Of a stretch of 64,000 nucleotides of DNA, positions 56,701 to 64,000 are shown piece after piece; positions within the stretch are counted from its first letter, which is position 1, and the number at the start of each line of letters is the position of its first letter. A program made the translations under genes and the position numbers. Under the pieces are notes generated by a model. It searched no databases, had not been told where the DNA came from, and saw only the letters and a list, made by a program, of their open reading frames with translations. Origin of the DNA: Favolaschia claudopus (lineage: Eukaryota > Basidiomycota > Agaricomycetes > Agaricales > Mycenaceae); contig JAWWNJ010000088.1 in the NCBI GenBank assembly GCA_037176885.1, positions 248,001 to 312,000 of the forward strand. Reading direction: 5' to 3'.

Positions 56701-59270
56701 CTCGCTTTGACTCACCTATGTAGTGACATCTACTCAAATGACAATGAAGCCCTGTCATTTATCAGTCCACGTGATCGTGTTTCCAACTTCCCACGGTTCA
56801 ATTCCACCTATTTTCATTCCACTCATCAGAGCATTCTGCATTGGTTTACTTGTTTGCCATACCTCCCAGCCCCTACCCTATGTCTCGGAAGGCTTATGGG
56901 GTTTGTTATCGATGAATAGACCAAAAAACAAGTGAGGCTCAAGAGCTCTGAAGCCTAGGTGCTCACTAAAAATGCCAGAAATCGTATTCGGTGAAGCAAA
57001 GCAAAAGAGTGCATGGAATTCTTTTTGAACATCAATAACAACGATCTTACAGTATAGAAATGATCTTAGGATTACTTGTTGTTGATTTACGTCCGTAAAG
57101 TTTAATTGTGCATTTTTCAGAATACAGTAACACAACAACGATTTTCTCAACTCATTCAACTCAACGGAAACGCTCTTGGCTGAAGCAAAATGGTGTTTAT
57201 ATAAGGTCAGGAAAGCTGTTTTATGGGAATCTGAACATGCAACTTTCATTTTGGAGGTGACTTGGAACTTTTTTACCTTCAACTTTTTTTGGTTCAAACG
57301 GTTCAAACAGTTCAATGGGTCGAGTTTGAAAAAAAAAATGGTTCAAACGGTTCAGACGGTTCAGGCAGTTCAAACAGTTCAAACGGTTCAGGCGGTTCAA
57401 ATGGTTCAACAGTTTGAGGTTGACAAAAAAGGGTTCGAACGGTTCAGACGGTTCACAGAGTTCAAGCGGTTCCAGTCAATTAAACTGGTGAATGGTTCGA
57501 ACCATACGGTTCGAACCGCTGTCCGCATTCCCAATGCGACGGTTCGAACGCGAACGCTGCTAAGGTAGGGATGGTACATCACAAGTATGTTCCAACGGTC
57601 TGAGTCTTGATTGTGCTTAGTTTTCCAATGTTGTCTTCGTTCAGCACGGACCAATGGCGGATGACTCAACCTGGTAAGCACTCCCTGAACACGTTCGTTG
57701 ACTTGAATCATTGATTTTCTGCGAACAGTTGACTCGGCTTTCTATGGAATGTGGCCTACTGGTGGGGTATTCGAGCTTCAGACTCTTTGGGAGCATTACC
57801 TGTTTGTCTATCTTTCCTCACTCCTCAATATTGCTTGCATATCTGCCATCAGATTCGATCCGTCCAATACAACGTTCGTGCAGCGCGTGTACCCTCTGTT
57901 CAGGGGAGCGTCGCAGTTTTTCTTGGAGACTTTACAGGTGCATCCGAATAATACTGAGTGAGCGTTTATAATCATTCCCCCCCGACATTCACGATAACTG
58001 ATGAAACCATGACAGCTGGCTTGTTGTGAATCCTTCGATGTCGCCAGAGAAAAACTTTGAGAGTGTCAATGGCGAATCGGTGTCGACGAATCTTGGGACG
58101 ACTATGGATAACACTGTAAGCAGTCCCTTCGGGATTCTCCGTTGACACTTCACGGGCTGTACAGATGCTCCGCGACTTGTTCATGGAGACTGTCACGTTT
58201 GCAAATATTCTCGGGGTCGACCAGGACCTGAGCGCGCAGTTGAATGCGACCAGGGCAAGGCTTCCACCCTTTCTGATTGGTGCACAGGGAGAGTTGCAAG
58301 AGTGGTTGATAGGTTTGTTCTCATCGTCTGCTCATGGTTATTCTGTGGTTCCTTCTTCCTGTCGGAATAGACTACGACAACTCGGTGCGCATGAGGAAAG
58401 CCTGGTAATTTTCTTTTGAAGTCTCATAATGTATCTTTCAGCACACGTTCAACCATCTTTCACCGCTCTATGGGCTATATCCCAGCAAGCAGATTGGGCC
58501 TTTGGTGAATCAGACGGTCTCTGATGCGGCGCAGCAGCTGCTCGTCTTTCGAGGAGAGACGCCGGCGACTGGTTGGTGAGTATTCATTCATGCACTAGGA
58601 TGAGTAATATACAAACTTCTGCTTGGTACTCACAATGGGTTATATATAGGGCGAGCGCTTGGCGTATCGGGACCTGGGCACGGTTGTTTAATGCTAGTCA
58701 TGTTCAAAACGACATCAAGTATGTACTTTCATTTGGAATTTCAATATTATTTCGTAGCATGTTGAGACGAATGTGCGCAGAATTCTCCTCAACACCCAAG
58801 GTGGACTTTGGCCGAATCTCATGGGACAGAACCAGATCGTGAGTTTTGAGAATTTGGTTGGAGTTGATGCAGCTTCCTAATTCGTTTGGTGGTAGTTCCA
58901 AATCGATTCGTACGTTGACCATTGCTTGGATTATTTCAAGTAAACAACCTTATTCATGCTAGGAATCTGGGCGCACTGGGAACGATCACCGAAGCTCTGC
59001 TGCAGTCTCAGAGCGGGGAGATCCACCTCCTACCGGCAGTGCCGGCGGAATTGGCGTCTGGGTCGTTCACGGGCTTGCGAGCGCGGGGGTGGGCTTCAGG
59101 TGGATGCCGCGTGGTCAAGCGGTGTTTTGTCTTCCGCCAATATCACGTCGAGGAATCCCGCCGACTCTAGTACGTCTGTTATGGTGAGGTTGGCGGGGTT
59201 GGAGAAGAGGGTTAGTTTTTTGCTGGGGAGTGGGGAGACGAGGAGTTTGGGTGGGGGTGACTTTTCTTGA
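53715..59270 (+). pseudogene. GH95 alpha-L-fucosidase, disrupted
   Basis: The sequence starts with a signal peptide (MILVFLAAAFSLVKGAVG) and shows the landmarks of a GH95 1,2-alpha-L-fucosidase: LLGNGRLGANYYGGV, LNEDSVWS, DGVTFTREVFVSHPAQVVVV, NWARYLLISSS, PANLQGIWNEQKNPEWN, the NTDQWRMTQP junction, HLSPLYGLYPSKQI, TGWASAWRIGTWARLFNAS and IHLLPAVPAELASGSF. It is broken at least three times. A 1-nt deletion lies at about 54112 (the QGNFQK|AAQDFLNTVC frames do not join), another near 54893 before LPTDVRAATF, and a 2154-bp TIR element sits at 55415-57568. The first intron also does not join in frame. The intact protein would cleave terminal alpha-1,2-fucose from xyloglucan or glycans outside the cell. 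The frames are otherwise well kept, so the loss is recent. Confidence 0.85.
55415..57568. mobile_element. 2154-bp non-autonomous TIR element in the GH95 gene
   Basis: The element is flanked by a GGATGGT duplication (55408-55414 and 57569-57575), 7 bp exact and 8 bp with one mismatch. Its excision restores PWMVHHNTDQW of the fucosidase. Terminal inverted repeats of about 36 bp: GCAGCGTTC, GTTCGAACCGTCGCATT and GGAATGC occur at 55422-55461 and, inverted, at about 57520-57560. Subterminal arms are an irregular minisatellite: TTGAACCG at about 55480-55830 and the complementary CGGTTCAAA at about 57290-57480. The 1.4-kb middle codes for nothing recognisable. TSD length suggests hAT, but the termini do not fit well, so the assignment is open. 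Confidence 0.8.
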
Positions 59271-59456
59271 TTGTGTTTAGTTTGAGTTCTGTATCTGAAT
59301 GACAACTTCGTTTTTTGTGCCGTATGTTGAAAGTTCACAAAAGTATGAACCGTTTGTTGCCCACCGCGAATCCCGGCGGAACTGCCGAATAGAAGACCGG
59401 GATCACCGGTCAAACTCAAAGGCGGCAACCGTCGGCAACTCTTGTCAGCGACCACC

Positions 59457-60878
59457 ATGTCGAAACAGCTCACTCCGCGTCCCCGTCGAGGATTGCTTTT
59501 TCAAGCCCCAAAAATCATAGCGGGACTTGTAGTGGTGTACGGTGCCGTCTTGGCGTTCATTCTATCGCCCGAGATACAGACAAGGTGAGACTCAGAGTCA
59601 AATTTTCGTTGATTCTTGATAAAGATTTTGCAAACCCAAGAGTCGTTTACGGACATCATCGAGGGTTCTCAACGACGCCGAATTTCTCGTTTCCTGAAGA
59701 TTTTGGCTTAGCTCGTGAGGGAGATTCAAATCTATTGAGCCAGATGTAACTCACAGGTAATTAAATTGGTGGTAGCTGGAAAGGCTGTGAATCTGTACCT
59801 CAAAAGCGCCGACAACACCACTCTCGGGGCTTGGTTCGTCGCGTCTGAAACGCACTATCGCAGCCTGCCCTTCCCCGCCACGAAGTTTCTGGACGTCCGC
59901 ACCGCCATCTCGAAGCGCCCCACCATCCTCTTCTTGCACGGCAATTCAGGCCACCGCGCCGCCCCGCATCGCGTCGTGTCGTATTCTGGTTTCTCCTCCC
60001 GTCTGGACGTCAATGTCCTCGCAATTGATTATCGCGGATTTGGAGACAGCGAGGGGAGCCCGACGATGCAGGGTGTTGTTGCGGATGCAAGGGCGGGGTG
60101 GGAGTGGCTACGCGAGATGGGAGCGGAGGCAAAGGATGTGGTGGTTGTGGGGCATAGTCTTGGAACGGCGATTGCTGCACTTCTGGCGGCGGAGTTGGGT
60201 GGGGAGAGGGTGGTGCCGAGGGGTTTGGTGTTGTCTGCGCCATTTGCGTCGTTGAGGGCGGTGTATCATGATTATAATTTGTGGGGTTTTTTGCCGTTGT
60301 TTAAGCCGTTGGGTTTGGTTCCTGCTGTGTCGGGTGGGTGATTCTGTTGCTGCAAGTTGGATTTGACGTTGTTAATGACGGGTTGGTTTCTAGCTTATAT
60401 GATGGGACTCACAGCTCATCCATTTGATACGTTGAGTATAGTCCCGGTATGTTGGTATATTTTTTCGATGGTTTCGTGAAGACTTGACTTGTCCGACAGA
60501 AAATAGGCTGCCCCGTCCTCATCGTGCACGCCGGTAAGATTTGTCGTCCGTCATGCTTCATGCTTATTACAAAATTCATCATGTTGGCAGAAAAATGATC
60601 CTCTGTTCCCGCATGCCCAGTCCGACATGATATTCGATGCCTTCCTCGGCGCTCTTGCAGTGGATGGCACGAATGCGAATATGATCTCGTCGAGAGAATT
60701 GCGTCAAAAACACAATGTCGAGGTGCAAGAGATTCCTGCGTTTGGGACGCTTTCGGAAAGCAAAGGGGAACGTAGATTGGTTATGCTAAAGGTCGTTGAA
60801 GGGGCGCATGACCTGCTGAGAGTTGAGGGGATTCAGGATGTTATGGGGAGGGTGTTTGGTTTGTTTGACACGAAATAA
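59457..60878 (+). CDS. ABHD12-like alpha/beta hydrolase (monoacylglycerol lipase type)
   Basis: Exons 59457-59584, 59641-59714, 59776-60333, 60394-60446, 60500-60533 and 60591-60878. An N-terminal membrane anchor (IIAGLVVVYGAVLAFIL) is followed by VVYGHHRGFSTTPNF and GLAPGKAVNLYLKSADNTTL. The catalytic domain has LFLHGNSGHR, VLAIDYRGFGDSEG (oxyanion strand), the nucleophile elbow VVVGHSLGTA, the acid in NDPLFPHAQSD and the catalytic His in VEGAHDLL. This is the ABHD12/ABHD13 order of lipid or lysophospholipid hydrolases anchored to the ER or other membranes. One oddity: between exons 5 and 6 the A5 run at 60591 shifts the frame by one base if the donor GCCG|GTAAGA is used; four A would restore HAENDPLFP. 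An upstream donor (ATC|GTGCAC) keeps the frame but loses the conserved residues. Confidence 0.78.
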
Positions 60879-61395
60879 ATACCACTCTCAAGGCGTGGTA
60901 CGTAGTGGCTGAGAAGAGACGCACTATCGCTGCGTCGGTCTGGCATCCCTTCCCTGCGACGAGGCCTCTGCACTACGATTTTGATTGCGATTGCGATATC
61001 CACACACTCCCCACCATCGGACTCTCTTTGCACGGAAATCCACGATCCGGCCACCGAGTCGTGAATCCGCATTGGGTCGCTTTAATTGTACTCTGGCTAA
61101 GCAATGGTCTAGTAGAGACTTGGCTTGCTAGACAGAAAATAGGCTACTCCGTCCTCATCGTGCACGTCGGTAAGAATTGGCGTCCGTCATGTTTCAAGTG
61201 GTAACAAATTTCATCATGTTGGCAGAACTTTGAATGATCCTCTATTTCCGCATGCGCAGTCCGACATGGATTCGGGTGGATGAAGGGGAACGTCGATTGG
61301 TTATGCTGAAGGTCGTCGAGGGAGCGCATGATCTGCTGAGAGGATGTTATGAGTAGGATCTTTGGATTTTTCAACACCAAATGTCGTTTGTAGGA
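60879..61395 (+). pseudogene. Degraded partial tandem copy of the ABHD12-like gene
   Basis: Starting at the stop codon of the previous gene, the sequence again resembles it in order but with large internal losses: ACCACTCTCAAGGCGTGG and CGCACTATCGC (matching 59817-59860), CTTTGCACGGAAATCC (matching 59935), GACAGAAAATAGGCTACTCC (matching 60495, intron included), CATCATGTTGGCAG, and GTCGAGGGAGCGCATGATCT (matching 60790). Introns are retained, so it arose by DNA duplication rather than reverse transcription. Frames are broken. Confidence 0.8.
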
Positions 61396-61767
61396 ATAAA
61401 TTGGAGTTTTTTTTTTCTATGCGGATGATATGGGAATTATTGCTTACCGCCATCCGCGAGAGACCTGGTTTTGGGCTTCAGGCTGGCGGTCAAAGCTATA
61501 CATTTTTGGAAGGCGGTGACGTGTGACTGCCACCGTGACACTTGCGCCGCGTTTCGACAGCTTTTTCCTTCCGCGCTCATCGTCGTCCCCAGTGCCCACG
61601 ACGTCCTCTCCGTCGCTTCCACCTACGCCCAGCAGAGCACCATCAGCAGGTAAGCCACCATCCCCACGCTACAAATCCTTGGCCTGCAGGCGGTGTGATA
61701 TCCATCGGGGCGTGACATAACACTTTGTCACCCCCACTCGTCGCCGCCGTCGTCGTTGTCGTTGTCG
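61396..61767. other. Intergenic region with T-rich tract
   Basis: It holds a T10 run at about 61408-61417 and the promoter/leader of the FHA gene. No other feature. Confidence 0.4.
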
Positions 61768-62796
61768 ATGGAGAGCGGTGGAACTGACTCCCCGCCGCTG
61801 CGCAGTACCATTCTCGGCTCGTTTCTCGGCCGTGGCCGCCCCCGCAACTCTTCTCAGTCCCACATCGACGTATCGAATCTCCATCTCGTCGTCCCAGGCA
61901 GAGAGCTCAGCCCATCGCCCCCTGCCCAGCCCAACAGCGCCCATCCGATGCACTCCCACCCCGGCCCGCCCTCGCCGATTTCAGGACCGGGCTCAGGCGG
62001 GGGCCAGCGCAGCAGACGCCCCCAGCCACCCGCTGCGGGCGGCGTGCAGCAGGCGCCCTCGACTACAAGCGGACTTAATCTCGGACACATGCTGAGACGG
62101 AGGAGAAGCGCAGGGAATATCGCTGTTGCCACTCCCGTGCAGACTCACCCCTCCGTTCCGCTGCCCCAGCTACAGCAGCAGCAGCAAGCGACAATGCTAC
62201 TCCAGCCGCAGCAAATCCAGAACCGCGCCAGCACCGCGCCGATCCCGCCTGCCTCCCTCGCCGCTCCTCCCAACGGCGCCCCGGGCGCAAGCCACCGCAT
62301 CCGCCTCGTCCCGCACCTCGACTCGCGCCGCTCGCTCCGCTTCGACCCCATCTCGCGCGATCTCAAGCCCTCCGACCCCGCCCTGCGCATCGGGCGCTTT
62401 ACGGACCGCTCCGGATTGGGGCTCGCGGCGGTGAACGCGCTGAGCACAAACAAGGTGGCGTTTAAGAGTAAGGTGGTGAGTCGGGCGCATGCGGAGGTGT
62501 GGATGGAGGAGGGGGGGGAGGTTTATGATTAGGGATACGAAGAGTAGTAGTGGGACGTTTTTGAATCATGTTAGGTATGCGGCGATTTTCCCCCCATCTT
62601 TACCCTTACTTATTTCTCGAAAATTCCAGATTGAGCGCAGCGAACACCGAGTCCCGCCCGCACCCGCTCAAAGACGGGGACATCCTCCAGCTTGGTGTCG
62701 ACTACCAAGGTGGCGCGGAGGATATCTACAAGTCTGTCAAGATTAGGGTCGAGATTGGGAGGGAGTGGCAGAGTGCGGCTAATGCGTTTAAGTGAG
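61768..62796 (+). CDS. FHA-domain protein, C-terminal part missing
   Basis: The gene opens at the ATG 61768 with a Ser/Pro/Gln-rich disordered N-terminus of about 175 residues, including a QQQQQ stretch. The FHA phosphothreonine-binding domain follows: IRLVPHLDSRRSLRFD, LRIGRFTDRS, KVVSRAHAEVW, RDTKSSSGTFLNHVRLS, PLKDGDILQLGVDY. An intron sits at about 62575-62628 (GTATGC...CCAG). The reading frame breaks at a G8 run near 62511-62518: with seven G the frame continues GGRFMIRDTKSSSG; with eight it hits TAG after EVYD. After AFK a GTGAGT donor (62791) follows, but no acceptor and no RING-like sequence is visible downstream, so a Dma1/CHFR-type RING partner domain cannot be confirmed. The gene is plausible as a nuclear or cytosolic phosphopeptide reader in checkpoint or septation signalling. 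Confidence 0.62.
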
Positions 62797-63763
62797 TCTT
62801 GTTTTCTCATTCATTCGTTTCTCTGTTTTTCGATTTCGATCTCTCGTTCCTCTCTTTCTTTCGATTCCGGTTTCGATTTCGTGACTGGTTCTTTCTCCTC
62901 CTAAACGTGGTGGAACTTCGTACCTACGATACGAGAGACGGATCCTTTTACATCTCGTCGTCCTCCCCTTGTCCCCTAGGGGCTCTTCGTGTCGACGCTC
63001 TCGTCGTCGTGCACAGTTCCGTCCCACACCGAAATCTTTTTGTATACGGAGTTGGGTGTGGAGTGGATCTTCGTCGTTGTCCCCTGCTTCCGTAATCCCA
63101 GATGCATATGCGGGGTCTCCAGTCCTCCGTCCTTCCCTTCCTTCCAGCGTGTGTACGAGGCTACGAACGGGCTTCCCTTGCGCAAGGGGATTGTGGGTCA
63201 CACGACGGCTTGTTTCGAGGAGGGCATCTGGAGGAGCATCTTCGAATTTGATGGTCGTCGTCGTCTCGGCAACGAGACGTTTTCGGAATTGGCCGAATAC
63301 ATACAGTTTCCTGGGTATTCATATGGGCGGAAGTGTCTCATCTCTCTCTCTCTATCCTCATCTCTTCTTCTCGCTCTCGTCTCTCTTTGGTCGAGCTGCC
63401 CTTCGTTCCCTACATCCGTTCTTCCTGTCTTGCCACTGCGACCTTCTCCAAGCGCCACGTACACCCCCGCGAGCTAGACCAAGCCAAGGCGGGCTAGTAA
63501 CAAGGAGGCGAGGGTGGCTCGGACGAGCGTGACGACTGCTACGAATTGACTGCTCGATTGGACTGGATTGGGGGATAAAAACCGCTGGATACCCACCCCC
63601 ACACCCACCCTCGGCGACGGCGACGACCCATACCAATATACCTATATATCTCATCTCTTCGCTCCCGTCTTTCACGACATACCACCTCCCTACCTCACTC
63701 CCCTCACTCTCCTTCTCCTCTTCACGACCTAAAACTCCTCTTGCTCCTCCCTATCACGAATAA
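62797..63763. other. Uncertain region downstream of the FHA gene
   Basis: Several overlapping open frames (up to 187 codons) but none with recognisable domains. TNGLPLRKGIVGHTTACFEE at about 63160-63225 is protein-like, yet does not join to the FHA frame. Highly pyrimidine-rich runs before 63764 suggest a promoter and leader. Confidence 0.35.
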
Positions 63764-63893
63764 ATGGCAGCCTTCTCCGGCTTCGGCGCGATCTGCGACC
63801 CCGCGATATGGCGCTCCGTGATCGAGCAGTCGCGGCCTGTGGCGCGGGGCGCGGGGCGCGCGCGGAAGGGGATGTGGAAGCGGGTTAAGGGGT
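63764..63893 (+). CDS. First exon of an unidentified gene running off the window
   Basis: The ATG at 63764 follows a long pyrimidine-rich leader with TATATAT at about 63645. It opens FSGFGAICDPAIWRSVIEQ and ends in KGMWKRVKGL before a GTGAGT donor at 63894. The rest is outside the window. The family is not recognisable from 43 residues. Confidence 0.4.
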
Positions 63894-64000
63894 TGTGAGT
63901 TTTGCTTTGGGTTCTGTTTTGTTCCGAGTTCATCTTCTTCTTCCTTCGTCATCTTCTCTTTTATGTGGTTTTCGGTTTCATTTTCCTTTTCCTTTTGGTT

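Noticed and set aside
62126..62490. Overlapping frames across the FHA gene
   Set aside because: Shadows caused by high GC and Pro/Ser/Arg codons; the FHA motif fixes the true frame.

Overview
The window looks like nuclear DNA of an Agaricomycete basidiomycete (mushroom-forming fungus). Genes carry many short (about 45-70 nt) GT-AG introns, short intergenic spacers and families typical of that group: secreted beta-mannosidases, a GSTFuA/Ure2-like GST, a microsomal P450, an F-box protein and small secreted proteins. A Mycena-like source is only a guess.

Layout. 0-13 kb is an ordinary housekeeping stretch: a small secreted cysteine protein (169-791), an F-box protein (1497-3228, minus), a rare three-domain P-loop kinase/HAD/uracil phosphoribosyltransferase fusion (5176-7248), a CYTH triphosphatase-like protein (7730-8554), a TVP38/TMEM64 membrane protein (9731-11032) and a GST-like protein (12269-13081). 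From 14 to 49 kb everything recognisable lies on the minus strand: beta-mannosidase 1 (14062-17638), an uncertain hypothetical gene (18937-20248), three copies of a secreted propeller-like protein gene (20759-22209, 31462-32905, 42158-43597) and beta-mannosidase 2 (45297-48863). From 50 kb genes are on the plus strand: a cytochrome P450 with a 6-nt microexon, a GH95 alpha-L-fucosidase pseudogene broken by a 2.15-kb TIR element and frameshifts, an ABHD12-like hydrolase with a degraded partial tandem copy, an FHA-domain gene and the first exon of a gene that leaves the window.

The most unusual part is 20.7-43.9 kb. A 10,696-bp unit is tandemly duplicated with practically no differences, followed by a third, partial copy. 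The middle propeller gene matches copy 3 at its left end and copy 1 at its right end, which is the signature of unequal crossing over between two older paralogues. Each full unit holds only the last exon of a beta-mannosidase; the rest is replaced by about 8.5 kb without a convincing protein. That insert is built from tandem blocks shaped like exons and introns: regular 150-165-nt exon-like blocks with 51-54-nt intron-like spacers on the plus strand, 29-75-nt exon-like blocks with 47-68-nt introns on the minus strand, and many short GC hairpins. This is the best candidate for an undescribed system, perhaps a spliced non-coding transcript family or the remains of an exon-shuffling locus.

Together the two beta-mannosidases, the propeller family and the dead fucosidase suggest an expanding and decaying locus for extracellular breakdown of mannose- and fucose-containing polysaccharides.
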